Part shown: positions 17,245 through 27,409 of the stretch, in pieces
Numbering within the stretch: the stretch's first letter is position 1
Layout: each line of letters starts with the position of its first letter
The notes under the pieces: generated by a model
Databases searched by the model: none
The model's input: only the letters and a program-made list of their open reading frames with translations
What the model was told of the DNA's origin: nothing
Position numbers and translations under genes: made by a program
Assembly (NCBI GenBank): GCA_024691565.1
Contig: JAILNN010000228.1
Span: 1-41,724 of the forward strand
DNA length: 41,724 bases
From: Lachnospiraceae bacterium
GTDB lineage: Bacteria; Bacillota; Clostridia; Lachnospirales; Lachnospiraceae
Direction of reading: 5' to 3'

Positions 17245-18792
17245 TTAAGGCCTCTTCTGCTTTCGATATTCAGCAGGACTAATATGTACATACTTCTTAA
17301 ATTTAGTATGGAAGTAGTCAACATTATGATAACCTACCTGCTCAGCAATCTCATATACCTTTAAATTGCTGTTTTCGAGCAATTCCTTTGACTTATCAAT
17401 TCTAACATTATCAACAAAGGTATTAAATCCAACTCCCACCTTCTGATTAAAAATCTTTCCAAGATAAGAGCTGTTATATCCAAACATAGGCGCAAGTGAC
17501 TCTAATTTAATATCATTCATATAATTATGCTTGATATAATGAATAATATTATCCATAACACTATCACTAGAAGTATTACCAATCATATTAATAATCATTT
17601 CAAACTGATCTGAGAAGTAACCAATAATCTGATATAAATAATATTGATGATTGATAAACTCAATAATCTCACTATTAGACATGAAATTAATATCTGAATT
17701 ATGATAGAGGTGAGAAATCTTATCCTTAACCGAAATAAATAAATCAGTTAAAAGAAGCTTGATTCTAGCAACATCATTTGATGAATAGAATAGAATCTTA
17801 GATAACTCATCTAACTGTTCATTAATCTGATTCTTCCTACCAGTCTGAAGCATTGTAACGAACTTATCACAATACTCATTCAATAAATTAGGATTATTTA
17901 AATAAGGCTGTTCATTAATAGAACCTGGAAGTTCAGTATAACCCAAGGTATGCTGACTCTTCTTACAAAAGAATCGTCTCTGCATAAGCTTCATTGCCTG
18001 ATTATATGACTTAGAGCACTCATTAATATCATAAATCTTTTCTCCATAAGCAATAAACAAAGTATCTAATGGAGAATTCTTCTGTGGCATCTGCTCACTA
18101 TTATAATGTGATAAAAAGTGCTCAAACTTCTTAATAACATCCTTGTTTTTAAGTAAAAGAACCTCATTATTTTCAATAATAACGCTATCATAAGCATTAT
18201 TATTATCATTATTTACATTCAATAAATCTGAAAACTTATATTTAATACTTGTATTTTGATGACTATACTGCTCATAAATAACAACCTGATATTCATTATC
18301 TTCAGAAGTAATATTATATTCGCTTAACGCCTCTGAATCTACCTTACCAAGCAATGCATCCTTAATAACAAGTTCTCTGGTTTTTGTATGATAATACGCC
18401 TTGCTTTCCTTAGTTTTCTTATCAAGAGATTGCTTAATATCCTTAACCGTATCCATGAGTTCATCCTCATCAATAGGTTTAGATAAATAATAATCCACTC
18501 CATATTTAATGGCAGCCTGAGTATACTTAAAATCAGTATAACCACTAAGGATGATAATCTTACCCTTATATCCTTTTTCGCGGACCATCTTAACAACATC
18601 TGTTCCAATAATCTTAGGCATCTTAACGTCCATCAAAACAACATCTGGATTATTAGCAACAATATAATCATAAGCATCCTGACCATTAGCTGCCTCCCCA
18701 ACAATCTTAAAGCCAAGACTAAACCAATCGATTATATATTTAATTCCTTCTCTGATAATTAACTCATCATCTGCAATAAAAACATTGTACAT
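17245..18792 (-). CDS. YesN-type response regulator with AraC DNA-binding domain
   Basis: A 515-residue transcription regulator. The N-terminal receiver domain (1-120) has the acidic pair Asp8-Asp9, phospho-acceptor Asp55 in LMDVKMP and Lys in YYLSKPID. The middle region (about 130-400) has no recognised fold. The last 100 residues hold two helix-turn-helix motifs of the AraC type, ending in HISPAEYRKQKRP. The ATG at 18792 is chosen because GGAG lies nine bases upstream; the in-frame ATG at 18807 has no site. YesN regulators normally pair with a membrane sensor kinase such as YesM, but none is encoded here. It lies between a secreted transglutaminase and DUF1934, so its targets may include these neighbours. 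Confidence 0.88.
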   Translation of the reverse strand: MYNVFIADDELIIREGIKYIIDWFSLGFKIVGEAANGQDAYDYIVANNPDVVLMDVKMPKIIGTDVVKMVREKGYKGKIIILSGYTDFKYTQAAIKYGVDYYLSKPIDEDELMDTVKDIKQSLDKKTKESKAYYHTKTRELVIKDALLGKVDSEALSEYNITSEDNEYQVVIYEQYSHQNTSIKYKFSDLLNVNNDNNNAYDSVIIENNEVLLLKNKDVIKKFEHFLSHYNSEQMPQKNSPLDTLFIAYGEKIYDINECSKSYNQAMKLMQRRFFCKKSQHTLGYTELPGSINEQPYLNNPNLLNEYCDKFVTMLQTGRKNQINEQLDELSKILFYSSNDVARIKLLLTDLFISVKDKISHLYHNSDINFMSNSEIIEFINHQYYLYQIIGYFSDQFEMIINMIGNTSSDSVMDNIIHYIKHNYMNDIKLESLAPMFGYNSSYLGKIFNQKVGVGFNTFVDNVRIDKSKELLENSNLKVYEIAEQVGYHNVDYFHTKFKKYVHISPAEYRKQKRP

Positions 18793-18839
18793 ATTACCCA
18801 ACTCCATTTTTAAAAATAAAACCCACCGACCACCAAAAG

Positions 18840-20162
18840 TTAAGCAAGTTTTCCGCTCTTAGTAAGCTGAAGACTACCGCTCTTATAACTACTAGAATTA
18901 CTTACCTTATAATTAAGGGACTTTCCACTACATTTAATCTGAACTAACTCATAGTCACTTCCATAGTGGTCATCACACTTCCATAAAGGAGTTGTAACAT
19001 TAGTCGCATAATCATATTGATAAAGTGAATTATTGTAAATGAAGAAATAAATATTATTTGTATACTGAATAAACTTATCTCCATCAACATTGTATTTAAC
19101 ACTAAACTTCTTCTTTAAAAGCTTAGGTCTTTCACAAATACCCTTAACGCCCATATAAAGCCATGTCTTATTTACATAATACATTCTTGACTTAATATTC
19201 TTCCAATATTTCTTATCATACTTAGTATCACTTGGATAATTCTCATCCTCAAAATCAGAATGACCATTATTTATAAAATAATCATCACTACAAAGGAAGT
19301 TATCATGCAAAACTAAACCATATTGATCTTCCTTACTAATTGAATCAATAGCATCATCCCATGAAACATCAACATTATACCATTTTCCCTTGATATAAAT
19401 CTTATTCCATTCATGATCCATTTCATCTGAAGTAACAATAATTGAGTTGAGTCCTGCTTTATTCAAAAGAATCTTATATGCAAGTGCATAGCCCTGACAA
19501 TTACATGTGTTATAGATGAAGGCACCAGTTTCCTTTTTATAATAATAAGCATCCTTTGACGATGTGTAAGCAAGCTTCTCAACCAAGTAATCATGAAGCG
19601 CAAGAGCCTTTTCTGCCTTACCCATCTTCTTATTTATGATAGTCATAGCAGATTTTACTTCACTCTTAATAGACTTCTTATCTTTTTTAATCTTCTTAGT
19701 ATTAATGCTACCATCAGTCTTTTTATAATCATCAGCATAACTTAAGGTAATGGTGACAATAATATTTGTATTAGTATTTCTCGAAACCTTATAAGATGAG
19801 CCCGTAAAGAATAAATATGGTGTATTATTTACGATTTCTGACATCATACTTGAAAGAGAATCGTATTCTGTCTCATAATTTAAGTTGTATGCTGAAACAT
19901 CAACAGAAGATTCATACTTCTTATATGCAGCAATAATTGCCTTCTTAGCACCTGCAAAATCTGATACAGCTGCACCAGAAACCGGCTTAGCACTAGGTGC
20001 TGGTGTTGCAGTTGCTGTAGCAGCAGGTGTTGCAGTCGCCTTAGATGAAGATGTCTGTGCAGGTGTTGCTGTTGCTGCCATTGAATGCATTCCCTTACCA
20101 AAAAAAGCAAGCGAAAGAATCCAACAAAAACACGAAAACAATATAACTCTCTTAAAATTCAT
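18840..20162 (-). CDS. Secreted transglutaminase-like cysteine protein
   Basis: A 440-residue exported protein. A signal peptide covers about residues 1-30, followed by an Ala/Thr/Pro-rich linker to about 68. The transglutaminase-like core has Cys222 in CNCQGYA, His250 in DHEWN and Asp265 in WYNVDVSWDD, the order of the papain-like triad. C-terminal strands from about 330 may form a binding module, possibly for wall polymers. Bacterial members of this fold are mostly proteases or wall-associated enzymes rather than true protein cross-linkers. AAAGGAGAG precedes the ATG. It follows the DUF815 gene by 49 bases and precedes the response regulator by about 47, and may be transcribed with them. 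Confidence 0.85.
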   Translation of the reverse strand: MNFKRVILFSCFCWILSLAFFGKGMHSMAATATPAQTSSSKATATPAATATATPAPSAKPVSGAAVSDFAGAKKAIIAAYKKYESSVDVSAYNLNYETEYDSLSSMMSEIVNNTPYLFFTGSSYKVSRNTNTNIIVTITLSYADDYKKTDGSINTKKIKKDKKSIKSEVKSAMTIINKKMGKAEKALALHDYLVEKLAYTSSKDAYYYKKETGAFIYNTCNCQGYALAYKILLNKAGLNSIIVTSDEMDHEWNKIYIKGKWYNVDVSWDDAIDSISKEDQYGLVLHDNFLCSDDYFINNGHSDFEDENYPSDTKYDKKYWKNIKSRMYYVNKTWLYMGVKGICERPKLLKKKFSVKYNVDGDKFIQYTNNIYFFIYNNSLYQYDYATNVTTPLWKCDDHYGSDYELVQIKCSGKSLNYKVSNSSSYKSGSLQLTKSGKLA

Positions 20163-20211
20163 AATAAATTCTCTCCTTTTGATATGCTATCTCAAATAAC
20201 AATAATATTCT

Positions 20212-21555
20212 TTATGCGTTTTTTGAGATTATGTAATCAACAAACTGTCTAGCTACTCTTCCAGACATTCCACCGTGATAAATCTCCCATTTATGAGCCT
20301 CTTTAAGTAGCTCTTCCTCTGAAAGTTTAATTTCAGGGTATCTCGATGCAATACCTGTAACTATTTCATAATATTCCTTCTGTGATGGTTTAAAGTAACC
20401 TATTGATACGCCAAATCTAGCCGCAAGAGAAAGTTTTTCCTGAACTGTATCCGACCTATGCAACTCATCCTCTGACATATCTGTCCTATCACTCCACATC
20501 TCCTTAATAAGATGTCTACGATTAGACGTAGCATATATTAACACATTTTCAGGCTTATTTTCAAGTCCGCCTTCAATAACAGCCTTTAAGTACTTATACT
20601 CAATTTCAAACTCTTCAAAAGATAAATCATCCATAAAAATTATGAATCTGTAATTTCTATTCTTAATCTCTGAAATAATAGAACTTAAACTCTTAAATTG
20701 ATGCTTATAAACTTCAATCATTCTAAGTCCATCATCATAATACTCGTTTAAAAGTGCCTTAACACTACTCGACTTACCAGTACCAGCATCTCCATAAAGA
20801 AGGCAGTTATTAGCAGGTTTACGATTTATGAAGGCTTCTGTATTTTGAATAAGCTTTTCTTTTTGAAGCTCATAACCAACTAAATTACTAAGTAAAATAT
20901 CATCTGTACAAGTTATTGGAGATAGAACGCTCTTACCATTTTCTACGTCGTCAACAACCCTAAATGCTTTATTAAGACCAAGTTTTCCAACACCAAACTC
21001 ATGATAAAAGTTAGTAACAACCTCATACATCTCTTCAGCTGTGCTGGTCTTCTCAATCTCAGCACTTAAGTATCTAACACTTTTACTTACACTCTTATTA
21101 TAAATCTGTTCACTCTTAACAACAGCCTTATAATCAGAAATAATACTAAAGCAATCAATCTTAAAGTAGTTTTCTAGCTTGCTAAAATCATAATCAAAAA
21201 TGCTTTTAAAATTAGCCAAATCATTTAACACAAAACGATTAACACTACCATTAAGAGCCTTATTTTTTTCAGAAACAATCGTAAATGGGTTCTCTGTAGT
21301 AGCGAGTATATAACTTATGTAATTATGCCAAAGATTCCCATCAAATCCATATTTAGTGGAGATATCAAGAAGGGAATGGATAACACTGTAAATCTCGGAA
21401 ATCATTCCACTATCATTATAAGAATTTAATCCACCATCTAGTTTAGTGTAATTATGAATATTGTCAAATTTGCGAATAATTTCAGACAATTTTATTAAGA
21501 TTGAATCTTCAGCTATATTCTTAAATACAATAAGTCTGTCTATATTACGATACAT
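20212..21555 (-). CDS. DUF815-family AAA+-like ATPase
   Basis: A 447-residue protein of the DUF815 group. An N-terminal helical part of about 240 residues is followed by a P-loop domain with Walker [10 protein letters not shown] (255-263), Walker [12 protein letters not shown] (about 303-313) and a sensor-like [10 protein letters not shown]. The family is widespread in bacteria but its role is unknown. It starts 19 bases after argS with AGGG before the ATG, an arrangement that suggests co-transcription with argS. The N-terminus mentions no membrane segment, so it is cytoplasmic. The closing segment ([24 protein letters not shown]) resembles a AAA+ lid. Confidence 0.85.
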   Translation of the reverse strand: MYRNIDRLIVFKNIAEDSILIKLSEIIRKFDNIHNYTKLDGGLNSYNDSGMISEIYSVIHSLLDISTKYGFDGNLWHNYISYILATTENPFTIVSEKNKALNGSVNRFVLNDLANFKSIFDYDFSKLENYFKIDCFSIISDYKAVVKSEQIYNKSVSKSVRYLSAEIEKTSTAEEMYEVVTNFYHEFGVGKLGLNKAFRVVDDVENGKSVLSPITCTDDILLSNLVGYELQKEKLIQNTEAFINRKPANNCLLYGDAGTGKSSSVKALLNEYYDDGLRMIEVYKHQFKSLSSIISEIKNRNYRFIIFMDDLSFEEFEIEYKYLKAVIEGGLENKPENVLIYATSNRRHLIKEMWSDRTDMSEDELHRSDTVQEKLSLAARFGVSIGYFKPSQKEYYEIVTGIASRYPEIKLSEEELLKEAHKWEIYHGGMSGRVARQFVDYIISKNA

Positions 21556-21574
21556 AATAACCCTCCATTTACAA

Positions 21575-23347
21575 TTACATCTGCTCAGGGATAGTTAAAC
21601 CAAGTAAATCTAGTCCATTTTCTATTAGTTTTAAACAAAGCTTACTAAGATTGATCCATGAAGCTCTCTCATCTTCATTCTCATTAGTAACAATCTTATT
21701 ATCATGATAGAAGCCATTAAAGCTCTCAGATAATTCATATAAATACTGACAAATCTTATGCGGTGCATAGTTTTCAGCAGCATCCTCAAAAGCTTCTGTC
21801 CACTTAACAATACTAAGTGAAACATTCTTTTCAGCCTCATTACCTGTTGAAACAATTTTCTCATCAGCTGGTAAAATATTAAGTTCTTCTGCCTTTCTTA
21901 AAAGAGATTTAATACGAACAGCAGTATAAAGAATATATGGGCCTGTATTTCCTTCAAATGATGTAAATCTATCTAAATCAAATACATAGTCCTTAGATGC
22001 CTGATTAGAAAGATCACCATACTTAATAGCTGCAAGACCAATAATCTTAGCAGTCTCCTTAATCAAGGCCTCATCCATATCTCTATCAGCCATCTTTTCT
22101 TCTACAGACTCTTCAACCTCCTGAATAAGCTTTTCAAGACGAAGAACACCACCATCTCTTGTCTTAAATGGCTTACCATCCTTTCCATTCATTGTTCCAA
22201 ATCCAACAAACTTCAAGGTAACATCATCACCAATAATCTTAGTCTTTCTAGCACATCTAAATACCTGCTCAAAGTAAAGAGACTGTCTCTTATCAACAAC
22301 ATAGACAATTCTATTTGGATTAAAAAGCTTCCTTCTCTCAACAATTGTTGCAAGGTCAGTTGTATTATAAAGTGTAGCACCATTTGACTTAAGAATCATA
22401 CAAGGTGGAATTGTCTGAGTATCAGTTTCCTCCTGAACATCAACAACAAGAGCACCCTGATCAATATGGGCATATCCACCTTCCTTCATATCATGAATCA
22501 TATCAGGAATATATTCCTGCGCATCTGACTCCTTCTTCCATAAATCAAAGCTAACATTTAACTTTGTATAAATAACCTTTAAGTCAGCAACAGAAACATC
22601 AATAATATGCTGCCAAATAGCCCTATATCCTCTTCTTCCACTCTGAAGCTCCTGAGTAGCAGTCTGAGCAAGAGCTTTATAGTCCTCATGTTCTTTTGAA
22701 TAGGCATTCGCATAAGGATAAATTTCCTCTAAATCGCTCATTGTAAAAGGTGCTTCCTCTGGATATTCACCCTCATAAGACTCATCAAAATAAACTAAAT
22801 CAGGCTGTCTCTTATGAAGCTCTGTAATAATAAGTCCAATCTGAAGTCCCCAATCGCCAAGATGAACATCACCAACGACATTATGACCTTTATATTTTAA
22901 AATTCTCTTTAAGCTTTCTCCAATGATTGCAGAACGAAGATGGCCTACATGGAGCGGCTTTGCAACATTAGCTCCGCCATAATCAATAACAATGGTATCC
23001 GGAGTAGCTGACTTCTCGATACCAAGGTTCTCATCCTCATTCATAGAATTAAGATATTCAACTAAATATGAAGGACTAACCTTAATATTAATAAAACCAG
23101 GCTTTACAGACTGAATATCTTCAAAGCACTCAGCATTAACACCCTCTGTAACAACCTTAACAACATCATCAGCAATCATAAAAGGTGCCTTATGATATTC
23201 CTTTGCAGCTGAAAGCGCACCATTACACTGAAATTCACAAAGGTCTGGTCTGTCAGAAATCTTAACCTTACCATACTCACTATTGTATCCAGCTGTTTCA
23301 AATGCCTTCTTGATTATACCTTCAATATTATTAATAAATGAATTCAT
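21575..23347 (-). CDS. argS: Arginyl-tRNA synthetase
   Basis: A 590-residue class I synthetase that charges tRNA-Arg with arginine. The HIGH-type motif is HVGHLRS (133-139), preceded by [13 protein letters not shown]. An N-terminal tRNA-binding domain spans about 1-95, and the C-terminal anticodon-binding helical domain ends in LGLTIPEQM. The KMSK position reads as FKTRDG, normal for ArgRS. The ATG at 23347 is preceded by AGGAGAAG; an upstream in-frame TTG at 23365 would overlap that site and is rejected. It starts 22 bases after aroA and is followed by the DUF815 ATPase. Confidence 0.97.
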   Translation of the reverse strand: MNSFINNIEGIIKKAFETAGYNSEYGKVKISDRPDLCEFQCNGALSAAKEYHKAPFMIADDVVKVVTEGVNAECFEDIQSVKPGFINIKVSPSYLVEYLNSMNEDENLGIEKSATPDTIVIDYGGANVAKPLHVGHLRSAIIGESLKRILKYKGHNVVGDVHLGDWGLQIGLIITELHKRQPDLVYFDESYEGEYPEEAPFTMSDLEEIYPYANAYSKEHEDYKALAQTATQELQSGRRGYRAIWQHIIDVSVADLKVIYTKLNVSFDLWKKESDAQEYIPDMIHDMKEGGYAHIDQGALVVDVQEETDTQTIPPCMILKSNGATLYNTTDLATIVERRKLFNPNRIVYVVDKRQSLYFEQVFRCARKTKIIGDDVTLKFVGFGTMNGKDGKPFKTRDGGVLRLEKLIQEVEESVEEKMADRDMDEALIKETAKIIGLAAIKYGDLSNQASKDYVFDLDRFTSFEGNTGPYILYTAVRIKSLLRKAEELNILPADEKIVSTGNEAEKNVSLSIVKWTEAFEDAAENYAPHKICQYLYELSESFNGFYHDNKIVTNENEDERASWINLSKLCLKLIENGLDLLGLTIPEQM

Positions 23348-23369
23348 AAAAACTTCTCCTGTCAAAAAA

Positions 23370-24692
23370 TTAATACAACTTATCGATTATTTCAAAATAG
23401 TTCTCAAATGTCTTTTTGCAACAATCGGCATTCTGAATTATTATATTACCTCTTTTTAGTCCGGTCAAGGTAAAAGACATTGCAACCCTGTGATCGTCGA
23501 ATGTATCCAGTTTCACCAAAGAATCATCAAAATCCTCCTTAGGATATACAATAAAAGAATCCTCAGTACAAGCACATTCAACTCCAAGTGCCCTTAGATT
23601 AGTAATAATTACATTTAACCTGTCAGACTCCTGTTTCCTAATATGACCAATATTATATATTTCTACACTCTCACTCGCAAAAGGAGCAATTGCAGCAATT
23701 GTAAGTGCTTGATCTGAGAAATCCTGGAAATCAGCTCTAATACCCTTAAGCCTTCCCTCAGGTCCAGTAATACTAAGCGAATCTCCCCACTCTAATTTAC
23801 AACCCATCTTTTCTAAAACTTCTAAAAACTTCATATCTCCCTGAAGTGAGTCCCTACGCACAAAAGAGACTGTTGTCTTTAGATTGCAAAGAGCGGCAAT
23901 TCCATAAAAATAGCAAGCAGCAGATATATCTGGTTCTATAATATAATCCTGTGCAGAGTATGAACCTCCACTGATTTCATAAAGATTCTCATTAATCTCT
24001 TTAATCTCGCCACTAAAACCAAATTGAACCATCATCTGCTCAGTCATCCTAACATAAGACTTAGCCTTACGATTTCCAGTTAGTTTAATCCTTACATTTT
24101 TGTATTTAAGTGGAAGAACCATAAGACATGCACTTAAGAACTGACTACTTCTATCAATATTTAATTCTATTTCAATTTCGTCATCCACTCTTAACCCTTC
24201 TCCATTAATCACAACAGGAAAAGAGAGATTCTCTCCTTCACGATTTATACTGCATCCAATTGATTCTAATGCACTGTATAACTCATCCATCGGTCTTTTT
24301 GCCATCTGCTCAGTTGAAGAAAGTCTAATATCAGAACTTCCAAGAGCACAAAACGCAGTTAGAAATCTCGCAGCAGTACCTGCAGAACCAACAAAAATTT
24401 CTAAATCCTTCTTTAAGGCTTCGCCATCTAATTCAAGCGCAGGAATTCTACCACCTTCACCCTTAATCCTAACCACATTGTTTTCTTCATCAATATTAAC
24501 TAAAAAGCCAAGACGAATAAGTGAATCCATAAAAACTCTGGAATCATTGCTAAAAAGAACTCCACAAAGAACACTCTCACCTTCTGCCAATGCAGAAAGA
24601 AGCAAAGCCCTATTTGTTATACTTTTAGAACCAGGGACCGAAACAACAATTTCCTCAGTTCTATTTAATTTTTTTACTAAATAATCACTCAA
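23370..24692 (-). CDS. aroA: 3-phosphoshikimate 1-carboxyvinyltransferase (EPSP synthase)
   Basis: A 440-residue shikimate-pathway enzyme joining phosphoenolpyruvate to shikimate 3-phosphate, needed for aromatic amino acids. Key motifs are PGSKSITNRALLLSALAEG near the N-terminus, GSAGTAARFLTAF in the PEP site and DDHRVAMSFTLTGL near the end. The start is a TTG at 24692 that overlaps the recX stop codon in the four bases TTGA, so translation is coupled to recX. No in-frame ATG fits before the first conserved motif. An AAAGG lies about ten bases upstream. Whether the enzyme is sensitive to glyphosate was not judged. Confidence 0.96.
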   Translation of the reverse strand: MSDYLVKKLNRTEEIVVSVPGSKSITNRALLLSALAEGESVLCGVLFSNDSRVFMDSLIRLGFLVNIDEENNVVRIKGEGGRIPALELDGEALKKDLEIFVGSAGTAARFLTAFCALGSSDIRLSSTEQMAKRPMDELYSALESIGCSINREGENLSFPVVINGEGLRVDDEIEIELNIDRSSQFLSACLMVLPLKYKNVRIKLTGNRKAKSYVRMTEQMMVQFGFSGEIKEINENLYEISGGSYSAQDYIIEPDISAACYFYGIAALCNLKTTVSFVRRDSLQGDMKFLEVLEKMGCKLEWGDSLSITGPEGRLKGIRADFQDFSDQALTIAAIAPFASESVEIYNIGHIRKQESDRLNVIITNLRALGVECACTEDSFIVYPKEDFDDSLVKLDTFDDHRVAMSFTLTGLKRGNIIIQNADCCKKTFENYFEIIDKLY

Positions 24693-25270
24693 AACTTAAA
24701 AACCTTTCTAATTGACTCAGATTTATAACCTTTTCTATATAGTTTAGCCATTATTTTCTGTTTTTCTTCATAGGAAAATTCATAATCATCATCATATTTT
24801 TTTAATATCTTATCCAAATCTTTCTTAACAGCATTTTCTTCAGAATCCGAATCCTCAAAGAGAGACGAAATAATATCTTCTGGAATAAACCTTTTTAACA
24901 AATCTTGACGAATTCGCATCTGACTTTTTTTATCTTTATGTAGCTCATAAAAATGCTTTGCATATCTTTCATCATCAATATAATGAAAATGCTTAACATA
25001 TTCAACTGCAGCCAAAATGGACTCTTCTTTAAATTCCTTTTTTTCAAGATTTTTAACGAGTTGCCCCTCTGTTTTATCTCCATAATTTAAGTATCTCATA
25101 GCAGCAATTATTGCTTCTTTATCTTCCTTTTCATAAAAGGATAAATCAGTTATTGAAAATCTACCATCATCCTCTTCGACTTCTTCTTCACTAAAATCAA
25201 AATCTTCATCATCTTCATAGCTTTTGATGATTTCATCTTTAAAATCTTCAATTCTAAATTCTTTAGGCAT
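24689..25270 (-). CDS. recX: RecX-family regulator of RecA
   Basis: A 193-residue helical protein that modulates RecA filaments. The acidic N-terminal extension (about 1-45) is unusual; the rest has three-helix repeats with the family pattern of short basic helices (YLNYGDKTEGQLVKNLEKK, then DDERYAKHFYE, then KIMAKLYRKGYKSESI). The ATG at 25270 has AGAGGTG five bases upstream; an in-frame GTG at 25276 overlaps that site and is rejected. recA lies directly upstream with a terminator between them, so some recX expression may come from read-through. aroA overlaps its stop. Confidence 0.88.
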   Translation of the reverse strand: MPKEFRIEDFKDEIIKSYEDDEDFDFSEEEVEEDDGRFSITDLSFYEKEDKEAIIAAMRYLNYGDKTEGQLVKNLEKKEFKEESILAAVEYVKHFHYIDDERYAKHFYELHKDKKSQMRIRQDLLKRFIPEDIISSLFEDSDSEENAVKKDLDKILKKYDDDYEFSYEEKQKIMAKLYRKGYKSESIRKVFKF

Positions 25271-25301
25271 ATTCACCTCTTTTTTTATAACTCTTACTTA
25301 G

Positions 25302-25346
25302 TTAAAAATCCGGTGAAATTGCAAACATAATGAAATCTCACCGGAC
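25302..25346 (-). terminator. Terminator between recA and recX
   Basis: TCCGGTGA (25309-25316) pairs with TCACCGGA (25338-25345), extended by a few AT pairs, and the minus-strand RNA continues with five U residues. It lies 48 bases after recA and about 32 before the recX start, so it probably attenuates rather than abolishes recX transcription. Confidence 0.8.
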
Positions 25347-25393
25347 TATTTTTAAATTGTATTATCGAATTCAAAATCTTTTATTAACTTAAA

Positions 25394-26506
25394 TTATTTA
25401 ATTTCATCGGCAGGAATACCCTCATCTGCCTTCTTCTTAGACTTTTTTTCTGAAGCCTTCTTAGTAGCTGCATCTTCTTCAGCATTATCAGCATCTTCAG
25501 CATTTTCACCAAAAAGCTTCTCTCTAATCTTACTTTGAACCTCTTCATAAAGAGCCTCATTTTCCTTGAGGAAAAGCTTAACATTTTCTCTACCCTGGCC
25601 GATTCTCTCGCCATTATATGAATACCAAGCACCTGACTTATTGATAATATCAAAATCAGCAGCGATATCAAGCACTTCTCCTACCTTTGAGATACCCTCA
25701 CCATAGACAATATCTACTTCAGCCTCTCTAAATGGAGATGCAACCTTATTCTTAACAACCTTAATTCTTACTCTATTACCAACAACGTCGCCATCTTTCT
25801 TAATCTGCTCACCACGTCTAACTTCAAGTCTTATTGTAGAATAGAACTTCAAAGCACGACCACCGGTTGTTGTTTCAGGATTTCCAAAGACAATACCAAT
25901 CTTCTCACGAAGCTGATTGATAAAGATAACTGTACAACTTGTCTTACCAATAATACCTGTAAGTTTTCTTAAAGCCTGAGACATAAGTCTAGCCTGAAGA
26001 CCCATATGAGAATCACCCATATCTCCTTCGATTTCAGCCTTAGGAACAAGTGCTGCAACAGAGTCAACAACGACAATATCGATAGCACCAGATCTAACCA
26101 TTGTCTCAGTAATTTCCATAGCCTGTTCACCAGTATCTGGCTGTGAAATATAAAGATTATCTACATCAACACCAATCCTCTTTGCATAAGCAGGGTCAAG
26201 AGCATGCTCAGCATCGATGAAACCAGCGATACCACCGAGTTTCTGAACCTCTGCAATCATATGAAGAGCAACTGTTGTCTTACCACCTGACTCAGGTCCG
26301 TAAATCTCAATAATTCTTCCCTTAGGAATACCACCAACTCCTAAAGCTCTATCAAGCCCAAGAGATCCTGATGGGAATGTTTCAACATTCATATGAGCAT
26401 TATCGCCCATCTTCATAACAGAACCCTTACCATAAGCCTTCTCAATCTGTGAAATAGCAGATTCGAGAGCCTTTCTTTTATTTTCATCCATCTCATATTT
26501 TGCCAT
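25394..26506 (-). CDS. recA: Recombinase RecA
   Basis: A 370-residue strand-exchange protein and SOS co-protease. The N-terminal helix and core are typical. Walker A at 70-77 reads GPESGGKT, with Gly74 where most RecA proteins have Ser. Walker B is [12 protein letters not shown], the L2 region reads [19 protein letters not shown], and the tail is rich in acidic residues and Lys. AGAGGA precedes the ATG. The 242-base upstream region contains no GAAC-N4-GTTC LexA box. recX follows after a terminator. Confidence 0.97.
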   Translation of the reverse strand: MAKYEMDENKRKALESAISQIEKAYGKGSVMKMGDNAHMNVETFPSGSLGLDRALGVGGIPKGRIIEIYGPESGGKTTVALHMIAEVQKLGGIAGFIDAEHALDPAYAKRIGVDVDNLYISQPDTGEQAMEITETMVRSGAIDIVVVDSVAALVPKAEIEGDMGDSHMGLQARLMSQALRKLTGIIGKTSCTVIFINQLREKIGIVFGNPETTTGGRALKFYSTIRLEVRRGEQIKKDGDVVGNRVRIKVVKNKVASPFREAEVDIVYGEGISKVGEVLDIAADFDIINKSGAWYSYNGERIGQGRENVKLFLKENEALYEEVQSKIREKLFGENAEDADNAEEDAATKKASEKKSKKKADEGIPADEIK

Positions 26507-26669
26507 AATAATATAATCCTCTTTTCTTTTATATAGTTATTTTTCTAAACCTTAAACATCAAAATAAAAACTATTCTAATTAGTATTATTCTTAATAAAT
26601 ACAATCCTATGGAATAGTAATTTGAAACACAAAAACATGTGTATATAAAAACAAGTAACAAAAAGATTA

Positions 26670-26746
26670 ACAGATATATAATTCGGGAAAAATTATAGAT
26701 AAAAAATATCATAATTTTTCAAAAAAATCAAGACTTAAATATCTGT
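26670..26746 (-). terminator. Weak AT-rich hairpin after the DUF1653 gene
   Basis: An outer inverted repeat (ACAGATAT at 26670-26677, ATATCTGT at 26739-26746) encloses an inner stem of AAAAATTAT (26688-26696) and ATAATTTTT (26711-26719). It sits right after the DUF1653 stop and could end the SCIFF operon, but the stems are almost entirely A-T and the call is weak. Confidence 0.35.
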
Positions 26747-26748
26747 AA

Positions 26749-27408
26749 TTAACTTCTTAGTCGTCTTCCATCAAAATGTTCTCTCGCATTTAAAAAACTT
26801 AGAATATGACTAATATTATCATCCAAATCTTCGCCTGCAAGCTTGATATCAAGACTAAGAGCCATACTAACAACAGTTTGTTCGTCAAGATACTTTCTAT
26901 ACTTTCTAATAATCTCCTTCTTTTCCTTAGGAGAAGATGCATCTAAAAATGTCATTAAAACATCCTTTAAATCAACTGTAGTTATTTCTTTACTCTCATC
27001 CTTAATACTAGTAACTATGGAACTCTTATCTTCACTAACTTCCAAATTAGAATTACTTACGTTAACTTCTGATTTAACTTCAGAGTAATCCTCTTTAGTT
27101 TTATTTTTTTCACCCTCTTTAATAAATTCAGCTGAAACATAACGAAGCTTTAAGTTCTTATCGTATTTAACTCTCTGAAATCGATATTTCTGACCTGTCA
27201 CATTATCTTTAGAAGAAAACCTTTCTTCTTCTAATTCTCCCATAAAATCCTTGAGTGTTCTAACCCAGGTTGAAAAAGGAGGATAAAGATTTTCATAAAC
27301 CACGACCGGTTCCGTAGTTTCACAGTCAGAAGCTACAGTAATTACCTTGTAAAGCTTACCCTTGAAATGCAAATATAAATCATTTGGCTTTGGATTAACT
27401 CTCTTCAT
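26749..27408 (-). CDS. DUF1653 domain protein coupled to the SCIFF maturase
   Basis: A 219-residue cytoplasmic protein. Residues 1-80 match the DUF1653 pattern: YLHFKGKLYKVITVASDCET, then VVVYENLY and STWVRTLKDFMGE. The middle (about 105-150) is charged and low in complexity. The C-terminal 70 residues form helices (SPKEKKEIIRKYRKYLDE, then SALSLDIKLAG). The start lies one base after the scfB stop, with GAGGAA inside scfB as its binding site, so it is translationally coupled to the maturase. The function of DUF1653 is unknown; a role in peptide binding or export is conceivable but is only inference. Confidence 0.8.
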   Translation of the reverse strand: MKRVNPKPNDLYLHFKGKLYKVITVASDCETTEPVVVYENLYPPFSTWVRTLKDFMGELEEERFSSKDNVTGQKYRFQRVKYDKNLKLRYVSAEFIKEGEKNKTKEDYSEVKSEVNVSNSNLEVSEDKSSIVTSIKDESKEITTVDLKDVLMTFLDASSPKEKKEIIRKYRKYLDEQTVVSMALSLDIKLAGEDLDDNISHILSFLNAREHFDGRRLRS

Positions 27409-27409
27409 A

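Noticed and set aside
26507-26748. LexA operator upstream of recA
   Set aside because: No GAAC or GTTC half-site exists in the region; ACAC...GTGT near 26630 is not a LexA box.
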